Shown here in pieces: positions 33,001-41,752 of a DNA stretch of 64,000 nucleotides. The translations under genes were made by a program, and so were the position numbers. The DNA comes from Nonomuraea solani (GTDB lineage: Bacteria; Actinomycetota; Actinomycetes; Streptosporangiales; Streptosporangiaceae). The stretch's first letter is position 1. Every line of letters begins with the position of its first letter. The stretch is from contig NZ_FNVT01000022.1 in assembly GCF_900108335.1 (NCBI RefSeq), positions 1 through 64,000 of the forward strand, in the 5' to 3' direction. Below the pieces are notes generated by a model. That model ran no database searches, was not told the origin of the DNA, and worked only from the letters and a program-made list of their open reading frames with translations.

Positions 33001-36000
33001 GGGTTCGATGAGCTTCTCCACCAGGCCGAGGCTGTTGTAGGTGGTCCAGGTGGTGTTGCCGCGGCCGTCGGTCAGCTTGGTGCGGGCGCCCTTGTGGTCG
33101 TAGCCGAACCGGGTGACGATCTCCTCGGTCGCCGAGACCGGCTCGGTGCGCGAGGTGAGCCGGTTCAGCGCGTCGAAGCTCTGCTGGGTGGTGTGGTTCT
33201 CGGCCGAGGTCTGACTGATCGGGTTGCCGGCCAGGTCATAGCCGGAGCGGGAGGAGCGCAGCGTGTCGCCGGCCTTGTTCAGGTCCTTGACCTCGGTCGG
33301 CCGGCCGGCCAGGTCGTAGACCATCTCGGTGGCGTTGCCGGTGGCGTCGGTGACCCGTAGCGGCCGTCCGGTCAGGTCGTAGGTGCTACTGGTGGTGTTC
33401 TGGGCAGGATCCGTCGTGCTCTTGACCTCGCCGGCGGCGTTGGGGACGAACGTGGCGGTCTTGTTGCCCGGCTCGACCGACTTGGTCAGCATGCCTGCGT
33501 GGTTGTAGGTCAGCCCGGTCGTGTGGGCGGCCGTTGTGGGTTTGCGTTCGATCACCGTCTCGGTGATCTTCCTGCCCAGGTCGTCGAAGGTGGCCTCGAC
33601 GCGGGCGCCGTTCGGGTCCACACCGGCCAGCTGCTCACCGGCCAGGTCGAACTCGGCGATCCAGACACCGCCGGGGCCGGACGGCCCGGGGTCAACCTGG
33701 CGGACGGGGTTGCCGAGCGCGTCATAGTCGGTCGTAGTGACATAACCACGCGGATCGGTGGTGCTGGTACGCCGGCCGGCCTTGTCGTAACCGTGCGCCA
33801 CCGTCGGAGTGACCGCCGCGCCGCCGGGCGCGGTGTAGGCGGGCATCGTCAACCGGACGGCGCGGCCCGCCTTGTCGTAGGCGGTGGTAAGGGTGCCGCC
33901 CTCGGCATCGACCGTGTGCGTCTGGCCGCCGAAGGCGTCGTAGCCGCGACGGATGATCGGCCGGACCGTGACCGGGCCCGCGCCGGCCTTGTCCACCTGC
34001 ACGCTGGGCGCCGTGCTCTCGATCAGGCGGCCCAGCGCGTCATAGCGGTTGCTGGTCGTGAAGTCGGCAGCCGTGGCGCCGTCCGCGTTGCCGCGCGGGT
34101 CGATGATCGCGGTGGTCAAGCCGCGATCGTCCACGGTCCAGGTCGTGGTGAGGTCCTGGGCGCCGTTCTCGATCGTCTGCCGCGTCTTGATGCCGGACGC
34201 GTTGTAGCCATAGGTCGTGATCTCTTCACGGGAACTGCCGGCTCCCGTCCGGGTCTCCTTCGTGATCAGGTTGTTTTCGTCGTAGCTGTAGGAGGTTTTG
34301 CGCTTGAGCTCAGCCGGATCCAGCGTCGTGGAGGTGAGGCGGCTAGCGGCGTCGAAGGCGTAGTCGGTGGTGGCAAAGCCACCACCGGTCACCTTCTTGG
34401 TGAGGTTGCCCGCGTCGTCGTAGTCGTTCTCCTCCAGGACGACGTCCTCGGTGGTGGTCGCGCCGTTCAGCTTGACAGCGTTGGCGGTCACCTTCCACAC
34501 CTGGTCGTCGGCGAAGTAGTCGTAGGAGGTCTTGCGACCCATCGCGTCCAACTTCGCGGCCAGGCGACCAGCGGGGTCGTAGGAGTACGACTCCAGCGTG
34601 ATCTCCTTGGCCGGCTGCGGGCTGACCGGGCTGCCGGTCCAGTTCTTCAGCGTCTTGGTGTGCAGCTCGCCGCGCTCGGTGTAGGTGTAGCCGAACACCG
34701 AGCCGAGCTGGTCGGTGACCGTCGCTTGCAGACCGAGGGTGTTCCAGGTGGTGCGGACCACGCCGCCCTCGGGATCGGTGACGCTGTCCTGGCGGCCGTA
34801 GGCGTCGTAGGTGGAGGTGACGGTCCGCGTCGCATCGCCGCCGGTCAGGTCCGCGACGGTTTCGGTGAGCTTGTTACCGTCCGGGTCATAGACGTAGGTC
34901 ACTTTGGCGGTGTGCGTGACGCCGGAGATCTCGTTCTTCACGGCCGGGGCTGTCTGGCTGGCCGGCCGGCCGAGCTTGTCGTAGGTGATGGTGGTCTTCA
35001 CGCCGCCGGGGTGCGCGTCCGAGATCTGGGTCTGGGTGGTCACCCGGCCGAGGGCGTCGTGTTCGAACGTGGTGACCAGCCCGGACGGGGCGGTCTGCTC
35101 GGCCAGGTCGCCCGTCGCGCGGTAGCGCAGCTGGGTGGTGTTGCCTTTGGCGTCAATGCGCGTTTTCACCAGCCCGGCCGGTGTGGTGCCGCCGCCGATG
35201 GCCGGCTCGCTGCCGTCGGTGTAGGTCGCTTCGCTGGAGCGGCCGTTGGGGAAGTCCAGGGTGGCCGGTGTGGTCTGCTTGGTCTGCTGGCCATATTGGT
35301 TGTAGGCCAGGGTGGTGGCGTAGGTGTTGTCGGTGGACGACGTGGAGCGGCCGTCCCGGTAGGCGATCAGCTGGTCGTTACGCGGGTCGAAGTCGTCATC
35401 GGCGTTGACCTGGTAGCCGCCCCAGGCACGGGCTGCGACATGGGTCGCGTCGCTTTGCCGGAAGCAGGTGTAGGGGTTGTCGTACTCGTCGTCGTCGGCG
35501 GCCGTCCCGGTTACCGGCGTGCATGCGGCCGTGGCCAGCAGGTTTCCACGCTCGTCATAACTGGTATTCGTCACCACCGTGTTGGGCGCGTTTACTTCCT
35601 GCGGGAAGCCCGCGCTGTCGTACAGCATGGTGGTCTTCTGCAGGCGTTGGTCGGTACGGGACTTGAGCCGGTCACCGCGCCAGGCGTCGTGTTCGAAGCT
35701 CAGCTTCCCGCCTTGGGGGTCGATATAGGAGACCGTCTTGATGCCGGTGGCAGGATCGACCGGGCTCGGTGCGGTGAGCCTCCAGATGCCGCCGTGCTGA
35801 TCGGTATGCGCCTGCAGGCGATCAGCGGCCGGGTCGTAAGTGTTGTCCGCCCACACGCGGCCGGACGGCAAGGTGATCTTCTTGAGCGCGTGAGGTGCGG
35901 CGGCGCGGGCCGCGTAGTGCGCTGCGCTCTGCCCGGCGCTCAGCGCCCGGTCGTAGACGGCGACCTCGTCGATCTGGCCGGCGAACCCCCACGCGGTTAG

Positions 36001-37361
36001 ACCGACGCCTGCGTTCACCGGCTTGGCCGCCGGCCAAGCGGCCGCGGTGATGCCGTGGCCGATGGTGGCGTAGGCCAGCCAGTTGTGGTCGATCGTCCCG
36101 GCCAGGGTCCCGACGACGGCACCGTCCAGGTACAGCGTCTGGGTGCTGCCGGAGCCGGCCAGCACGGCATGGTGCCATTGGTCGTTGGCGACGGAGGCGG
36201 CCGAGGTGATCGGGGCGATCAGGGGCGCACCGCTGGACTGCAGGACCCGCAACTGGCCGCGTAGCTTGCCGTCGGTGCCGACGTACAGGAGCGGCACACC
36301 GTCGTTGATCCGCCCTGACATGACCGGCTCGGACGGCGCGGCGAAGGCCAGCATGCCGTTGGTGGTGGTCTTGAACCACAGCTCCAGGGACAGCTGATCG
36401 GCCATGCGCGCGATGGCGTGATCGGGCAGCCGCAGACGGGAGGTGCCGGAGAAGGAGGCGGCGGTGTTGCCGGTGCCAGCCAATGCGCCCGGCTGCTCCA
36501 GGGTCACTTGATCGTAGTCGGCCTTGCCGGCGCCCCAGCCGCGGCTTTCCGCGTCGTTGGTCGGGCTCGGCTCGCAGCCGTGCGGGCACGCTGTGGGCGT
36601 CGGCTGCGCGGTGGGGGTGGGGGTGGGCTGGAGGGCGGGTTCGTCCAGCCGCCAGTAGCCCACCGGCTCGTCGTCTTCGACCAGGCCCCGATAGGGCGAC
36701 CCCGTGCCGTAGCCGTAGCTGGTGCAGTTGGGGGCCGCTTCGGGATGGCAGACGCTGATCAGTTTGTCGCCGTCGTAGCCGTAGGTCCACGTCAGCGGCG
36801 CGCCGTTGACCGGGTCGGTGGCCACGCCGGTCACGTGCGCGCCGGTCCAGGTGAAGGTGAGTGAACGGCCCCCGGCCGCGGTGACCTTGGCCAGCTTGCC
36901 GTCGGTGCCGTAGCTGAGATTCTGGGCGCGGCCCCGGTTGTCGGTGATCTTCGAGAGCTTGCCCTGCGCGGTGAAATGGTAGATCGTCGCGGACTTGTCC
37001 ATCAGCTTCCAGCCGCCACCCGATACCTCGGCCAGCGTCGCGAACGTACCCGAGGGCGCCTGGAAGCTGCCGTCGCCCTTCGGCGCGAACCGCAGCCGCC
37101 GCCCATCGGGGTAGGTCACCAGCAGCGACGCGCTCGGCTCGGCGGCGATGCGCATGTCGTAGCGGGTTGACCAGCCCGCCCCGAACAAGCCGTCACGGCG
37201 GGCGTCCAGGCTGTTGTAGGAGCGCACCACCGACAGGGCCGGCCCCACCGTGGCCACCGACGCGTCTGCCACCGTGGTGGTGTAGTTGCCCGCTACCGGA
37301 TGAAACTCCTGGCCGTTCTCGCCCCGGGCGGCAAGCTGCGCTCCCACGGTGGGCTGCCGCG
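30058..37361 (-). CDS. RHS-repeat polymorphic toxin, core with Hint and C-terminal toxin domains
   Basis: About 2430 residues. Order: a start block NGQEFHPVAGNYTTTVADAS (DUF6531/RHS start), a LamG-like lectin insert (about 35.9-36.7 kb) preceded by a PTPTPTAQPTPT linker, then dozens of YD/RHS repeats (for example YDALGRLIESTA), the RHS core end ARWYQPGTGTFTSRDTATLD with a DPTGH motif, a variable region, a Hint autoprotease starting CSSFVPGTLVLMADGG near 30.78 kb and ending TYHVVAGDQAILVHN, and a final toxin of about 90 residues (KYLGYAKTNFKVRGQIVFWN; GSHNGGTWKIADSVEGLG; ending DALLNVLKC) that resembles Ntox21-type toxins. The role is contact-dependent inhibition of neighbours. The 5' secretion part is in another frame (see 37357-38078). 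Confidence 0.85.
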
Positions 37362-37366
37362 CCGCG
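37357..37366. repeat. Tandem 5-bp duplication breaking the RHS frame
   Basis: CCGCG twice in a row on the plus strand. Deleting one copy makes the minus strand read VLVTRQPTVGAQLAARGENG continuously, joining the signal-peptide segment to the RHS core in the way intact relatives do. Confidence 0.8.
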
Positions 37367-38078
37367 TGACCAGCACCCGATACGCCGACGTGACCGCACC
37401 GACCGTCACCTGCCACGCGTAGGTGGTGCCCCACTTCAGTTTCCCGGCCGGGACCTTCCAGGTGTTCACTCCGGCGGGCAGGTAGCCGGAGGAGATCGGC
37501 AGGTTGCCTTGGCTGCACCAGGTGCTCGGGTCGGAGGCGCTCTCCTCGCCGTCCGGGCTCGCGCACAAGCTGAACAGGTACGTGTACGGCGCGGTTCCGT
37601 TCGTCGCGTGCGCCACCAGCGTCGGTGTCAGTGACCCGACTTGGGCACCGTTCAACGGCCACATGTCCTCCACCACCGTCAGCGCCGCCGCATCCAGCGC
37701 CTCGGCACGGGCGGCACCAGACGGTAGCGCTTCGCCTTCGCCGCCGCTGTCCGGCGCCTGGGGGTTCTGATCACGGACGGCGTTGTCAGCGGGTGCCGCC
37801 TCCTCAGGCACCTTCATGTCAGATGGCGTTCCCGGCGGCAGCTCGGCCGTTGCCGCTGATGCGGGTACCAGCGACGCAAGGGTTTGGAACGATCCCATGG
37901 CTTGGCGGGGAAGGGTGAGTGACCCCTGCGCTACGGCGGTGATGCTCTCACCTGCCGCTGCGGCCGCTACCGGCTGCGGCGCCAACTGCAGAAGACCCGG
38001 CGTCAACGCCAGCAGCGTCGCCACCGTCACTCCGGTCATCGACCGAGGTGTACGAGCCCACGACAAAAACCGGCGCAT
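37362..38078 (-). CDS. N-terminal secretion segment of the RHS protein (separated by frameshift)
   Basis: ATG 38078 starts MRRFLSWARTPRSMTGVTVA followed by TLLALTPGLLQLAPQPVAAA, a long Sec-type signal peptide, then a low-complexity Ala/Pro/Glu linker and a beta-rich domain (EDMWPLNGAQVGSLTPTLVA; TYAWQVTVGAVTSAYRVLVT) like the fibronectin-type domains that precede RHS cores. After about residue 238 this frame runs about 20 residues of wrong sequence to 37293. With the 5-bp duplication removed it is continuous with 30058-37361, giving a protein of about 2670 residues. Confidence 0.75.
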
Positions 38079-38867
38079 GCGCCATCACGCTCCGAACCAA
38101 CGAGGGGCGGCCAACGGGGACGCCGAACGTCGCTCCACCCCCGCCCGAGGTATCAACAATCGCCTTGACCTGAGCAGTTCGGAGCTGGTCACCAAACGGG
38201 CAAAGCGTAACGGGAGCATGATCAAGCAACAAGAGCCACTTTTACTATCGAAGATATACAGATAGTGACGAACCGCATGATCGGGGCAAATCTACCAAGG
38301 CTATCCGCACGGCGTCGTAACCTCTTCGTCGCCGGAGCGCGGGGCGCGGGAAGGGTCTCGGACCGACGGGTGAGGCCGCCTGTCCAACGTCACCACTTCC
38401 CGGGCCAGCCCCAATGCCGTTGCTTGACTCACGCAAGCGTTTCATGTGATTCCAGGGAGTGACTTTCCGGTCGGGACTGCCGATGTTCAGGCATGCATCC
38501 ATCCATAGACCGGGTTGTCCGATGCCGTGCGGCTCGGGAGACCGTAAGGAGACCGGCAGTTCCAGACGATCCCAGCTTCGCGTGGTCATCGTGTCACCGA
38601 TTGGCCAGCAAGCAAGTCTCTTACCTGCACAAATAGCGAGGCGTGACATCATCCGTCATCGTCCAATATGGGGAGCTGCGGACTTCAAGTTCGTGGACTG
38701 GCGGCTGGTGGAGGACGTCCTGGGTAGGTCGTGACGGCCGAAACTCGTCGCTGATCCACCGTCATCGGCCTGGCCACCGGGGCGATCTCCCTGGTGGCCC
38801 TGCCCTTGGCCGCCGCCCGGCCGGCTCGCCGGCGTGTTGCTCGTCATCCGGCTGGGGCCCTGAGGAG
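38079..38867. other. Long intergenic region upstream of the RHS gene
   Basis: About 790 bp without a supported gene. It starts with lower-GC DNA likely to carry the RHS promoter. Near 38760-38865 a plus-strand frame (VIGLATGAISLVALPLAAAR) resembles the last membrane helix of a lost transporter gene; it has no start or context. The remainder shows nothing I can name. Confidence 0.5.
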
Positions 38868-39377
38868 TCAGACCTGACTCTCGGCCCATTCGGCCCACTC
38901 CTGTTGCATGCGGCCGAGGCGGAGGCCGTATTCGAGCGCGATGCGGCCGTACACCGACAGGTCGTCGGTGCCGCTCTCCACGAACGCGCGGATGCCCTCC
39001 AGCCGCTCCACCTGCCCGGCGGCCAGCTCCGCCTGATGCCGGAGAAACTCGCGCGCCTCCTCCGGGGAGATCCTGGCCAGGAAGAACACGCGCAGCAGCA
39101 TGTCGCTGCGCGTCGTCCTGGCCGGCTCGACCGCCGTGAGCCAGTGGCGCAGCTCGGCCAGGCCCTCGCCGGTGAGCGCGTATTCCTTGCGGCCGCGCGG
39201 CCCCTGCGTGGCTACGTCCACGAAACCGGCTTCGGCCAGCTTGCCGAGCTCGGCGTAGAGCTGGCTCTGCGTGGCCGGCCACACGTTGGAGAGCGAGACG
39301 TCGAAGGTCTTCATCAGGTCGTATCCGCTCGCGGGTCCCTCCGCGAGCAGACCCAGCACGGCGTGTCGGAGGCTCAT
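38868..39377 (-). CDS. PadR-family transcriptional regulator
   Basis: 169 residues from ATG 39377. PadR winged helix: MSLRHAVLGLLAEGPASGYD, SNVWPATQSQLYAELGKLAE, GRKEYALTGEGLAELRHWL; then the helical C-terminal dimerisation domain of subfamily 2 (RISPEEAREFLRHQAELAAG). PadR proteins usually repress an adjacent gene. It is divergent from the membrane protein at 39440, with two GACATGTC palindromes between them. Confidence 0.88.
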   Translation of the reverse strand: MSLRHAVLGLLAEGPASGYDLMKTFDVSLSNVWPATQSQLYAELGKLAEAGFVDVATQGPRGRKEYALTGEGLAELRHWLTAVEPARTTRSDMLLRVFFLARISPEEAREFLRHQAELAAGQVERLEGIRAFVESGTDDLSVYGRIALEYGLRLGRMQQEWAEWAESQV

Positions 39378-39388
39378 CTTCCTATGTT

Positions 39389-39425
39389 GACATGTCCGGA
39401 TATGAACGTCTACTTTCGACATGTC
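39389..39425. promoter_or_regulatory. Candidate PadR operator in divergent promoter
   Basis: The palindrome GACATGTC occurs at 39389-39396 and 39418-39425, 29 bp apart (close to three helical turns), between the divergent PadR and membrane-protein genes. PadR proteins often recognise ATGT/ACAT half sites, present in both copies. Confidence 0.55.
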
Positions 39426-39439
39426 ACTACAGGAACGTC

Positions 39440-40000
39440 ATGGGAGCGTACGTGCGCGGCCTGCTCGGTTTTCTGCCCTGGATCGTCTACGCCGTGATCG
39501 CGACCGGCGACGAGTGGCGCTGGGGCGCCATCGCCGGCCTCGTCATCGCCCTGGCCCTCGTCGCCGCCGACCGCCGGGCGGGCAGGGCCTGGGACGAGAT
39601 GGTGATCGAGTCGAGCGCGGCGCTCTTCTTCGCCGCCCTCACGGCGCTCTCCCTCGCGAACCCGCACTCGGCGCTCACGCCGTACGGGCCCGCGCTGGTC
39701 AACGTCTGGCTGGCGGGCACCGCCTGGGGCTCGCTGGCCATCGGCAAGCCTTTCACGCTGGGCATCGCGCGTACGATGGCGCCGGAAGAGGTCTGGAAGA
39801 CCCCGCGCTTCCACCGCGTCAACGCGATCATCACCACGGTCTGGGCGGCGGCGTTCACGGTCGCGGCGCTCTCCCTGACGCTCGTCCTGCGGGTCTCGCC
39901 GCACGCGACCACGCTGGTCATCGCCATCAAGGTGGCCACCTTCGCGGCGCCCGCCGTCTTCACGGCGTGGTATCCCAAGCAGGTCGGCCGGGCGAACTGA
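39440..40000 (+). CDS. Integral membrane protein, likely PadR target
   Basis: 186 residues from ATG 39440 (AGGAACG upstream). About five hydrophobic helices: YVRGLLGFLPWIVYAVIATG, WGAIAGLVIALALVAADR, SSAALFFAALTALSLA, and two after residue 115 (IITTVWAAAFTVAALSLTLV). The loop PFTLGIARTMAPEEVWKTPR is conserved-looking. It resembles small uncharacterised actinobacterial membrane proteins; no transporter motif. Divergent arrangement with PadR suggests induction by a membrane-active or toxic compound. Confidence 0.75.
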   Translation: MGAYVRGLLGFLPWIVYAVIATGDEWRWGAIAGLVIALALVAADRRAGRAWDEMVIESSAALFFAALTALSLANPHSALTPYGPALVNVWLAGTAWGSLAIGKPFTLGIARTMAPEEVWKTPRFHRVNAIITTVWAAAFTVAALSLTLVLRVSPHATTLVIAIKVATFAAPAVFTAWYPKQVGRAN

Positions 40001-40071
40001 CTGTCACCTGATGGCAAGCCGTCACTGCCGTTACGCTGAGTAATCATACGGTAACTCAACGTTGGAGCGCC

Positions 40072-40800
40072 ATGCGGCTTCACCTCATCGGAACCGGATC
40101 GATCCTCAGCACCCGGATGAGCGCGTCGGCGCTCGTCGACGGCACCATCCTGATCGACGCGCCGAACGGCGCCATGAAGGCCCTGCACCGCGACGGCCTG
40201 GACCCGGCCGGCATCGACATCTGCCTCATCACCCACTTCCACGCCGACCACTTCTTCGACATCGTCTTCCTGTTCCTGGAACAGGGCCTGCTGCGCACCC
40301 GCGACAGCGAGCTGGTGCTCATCGGGCCCGGCGGCTTCGGCGGGCGCGTGGAGCACCTGTTCGAGCTGGCCTATCCCGGTAGCTGGCCGCACGTCAAGGA
40401 GAACACCAGGCCGCGCTTCGTCGAGCTCGGCGACGGCGGCGAGTGGTCCGGCAACGGCTACACCGTCCGCGCCCTGCCCACCCGGCACACCGTCCCCTCA
40501 CTGGGCTACCTGATCACCGACGCGGCCGGCACCCGGCTCGGCTACACCGGCGACACCGTGCTCTGCCCCGCCGTGGAAGAGCTGGCCGGGCAGAGCGCGG
40601 CCCTGGTCCTGGACACCTCGTTCCATCAGAGCAAGGCGGGTCACATGGGCCTGGACGACGTCGAGGCCCTCGCCGACCGCCACCCCGGGCTTCCGCTCAT
40701 CGCCACCCACAGGGACGACGACGTCACCTCCTCCAGCCGGCCGGCCATCCACTTCCCCGGCGACGGGCAGACCTACCACGTGACGGCCGACGGCCTTTAG
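40072..40800 (+). CDS. MBL-fold (metallo-beta-lactamase superfamily) hydrolase
   Basis: 242 residues. The zinc motif HFHADH is in LITHFHADHFFDIVFL, further ligands appear in TRHTVPSLGYLI and GYTGDTVLCP, and LIATHRDDD near the end supplies the last His. The layout is close to the RNase Z/arylsulfatase-like and PqsE-type branch of small MBL enzymes. Substrate unknown. Monocistronic, 71 bp after the membrane-protein gene. Confidence 0.85.
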   Translation: MRLHLIGTGSILSTRMSASALVDGTILIDAPNGAMKALHRDGLDPAGIDICLITHFHADHFFDIVFLFLEQGLLRTRDSELVLIGPGGFGGRVEHLFELAYPGSWPHVKENTRPRFVELGDGGEWSGNGYTVRALPTRHTVPSLGYLITDAAGTRLGYTGDTVLCPAVEELAGQSAALVLDTSFHQSKAGHMGLDDVEALADRHPGLPLIATHRDDDVTSSSRPAIHFPGDGQTYHVTADGL

Positions 40801-40809
40801 GGGGAGATG

Positions 40810-41430
40810 GCCCTTTTTTGAGGGGGGCGATGGCGGTGGCCGTGGCTTCGCCTGATCGGATGACGCCCTCGATGTGGCCGTACCAGCGGGGCGAGGTCTC
40901 GGCACCGGCCCAGTGAATGCGGCCCACGGGGGCGCGCAGCGCGGGCCCGTACTGGGTCCAGGCGCCGGACGGGAAGACGGCGGAGCAGGCGCCCCGCGTG
41001 AACGGCTCGGCGTCCCAGTCCCGTTCGGCGTAGGTCGCCGGGGAGGCGGCCCGCGGACCGAACAGCCCGGCCGGCTGATCGAGAACCGCCGCCCGGCGCT
41101 CGCCGGCCGGGCGCTCATGGACCGGGCCTCGGCCCCTCAAGGAAGCCGAGCACCGGAGCGCGAGCTGCTGTCGGCTCGCAGGTGACGCGGCCGGACAGTA
41201 TGAGCGGAATCGCCATGACGACGTGCGCCGCCCGCCAGGCCCGATCCCCGAGGCCACGACGACGCCGTGCTCGTCCTGGGCGACACGGTCGACCGGGGTG
41301 CCGAGGCGCACGCGGTCACCGAGCCGGCGGGCCAGTCGTACGGCCGGTACGTGCGCCCCGCCATCGAGGCGGTCCTGCTGCGCGCCACCCTCGACGGCGA
41401 TCACGTCGGATGGGTGGTCGTACATGTGCT
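40810..41430 (-). pseudogene. Decayed flavin monoamine oxidase
   Basis: The minus strand near 40820-40990 reads SGAWTQYGPALRAPVGRIHW then AGAETSPRWYGHIEGVIRSG, the FAD-binding C-terminus of monoamine oxidases (WAGAET...G...GAI.SG). Further upstream GGAQQDRLDGGAHVPAVRLA and LGDRVRLGTPVDRVAQDEHG match the GGAQ and central domain of the same family, but frames change between them and the FAD-binding N-terminus is missing. Internal deletion plus frameshifts mark it as a pseudogene. Confidence 0.7.
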
Positions 41431-41553
41431 TTCTCCGGTGGGTGGGGTGTCCGCGCATGACGGACACATCAGCGCACCCACCGACCGCCACGGCGCTGAC
41501 CTTTACGAGATCAGTTGACGCGACGATCTCACCCCTGTCGCCCGCGAGGGCGG

Positions 41554-41625
41554 CCTCGTCGACCGGGCTCGAACCGGCGTCCACCCGGTCCCGAGCCGGG
41601 CGCTCTACCACTGAGCTACAACGAG
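41554..41625 (-). tRNA. tRNA-like gene, anticodon CGG (Pro), non-canonical sequence
   Basis: Reading the minus strand: acceptor CTCGTTG/CGACGAG pairs fully (one G-T), D stem GCTC/GAGC with loop AGTGGTA, anticodon arm CCCGG-CTCGGGA-CCGGG (7-base loop, anticodon CGG), T arm GCCGG-TTCGAGC-CCGGT, discriminator G, no encoded CCA. All arms fold, so it could be functional, but the body is unlike the normal actinobacterial tRNA-Pro (CGGGGTG...), which makes its identity uncertain. Confidence 0.65.
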
Positions 41626-41633
41626 GCCTCGCC

Positions 41634-41706
41634 CATCGCCGACCGGGCTCGAACCGGCGTCCACCTGGAGTAAGAGCCAGGCGCTCTACCACTGAGCTAC
41701 GGCGTG
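41634..41706 (-). tRNA. tRNA-like gene, anticodon CTT (Lys) in an 8-base loop
   Basis: Eight bases upstream (on its own strand) of the previous tRNA and similar in D arm, variable region and T arm. The anticodon stem CCTGG/CCAGG is perfect but encloses eight bases, CTCTTACT, instead of seven. The acceptor stem has five pairs but its two terminal positions mismatch (C-T, A-A). It may be a degenerating tRNA or a frameshift-suppressor type. Discriminator G, no CCA encoded. Confidence 0.6.
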
Positions 41707-41752
41707 GCCGTCTTCAGTGTGCTCGACGCCGACTCCCTCGCGCCACTCCTTT

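Noticed and set aside
31603..36000. Long plus-strand open frames opposite the RHS gene
   Set aside because: They are the antisense of codon-biased RHS repeats: Gly/Val/Arg-rich with no start context or motif, whereas the minus strand shows clear YD repeats.
37340..37380. Programmed -1 ribosomal frameshift in the RHS gene
   Set aside because: No slippery heptamer or downstream pseudoknot was recognised, while removing one CCGCG unit explains the frame change exactly.
38760..38865. Small membrane-protein gene
   Set aside because: A single hydrophobic stretch with no start codon, ribosome-binding site or continuation. At best a remnant.
41634..41706. Ordinary tRNA-Lys
   Set aside because: The 8-base anticodon loop, terminal acceptor mismatches and different body sequence do not fit the normal actinobacterial tRNA-Lys.
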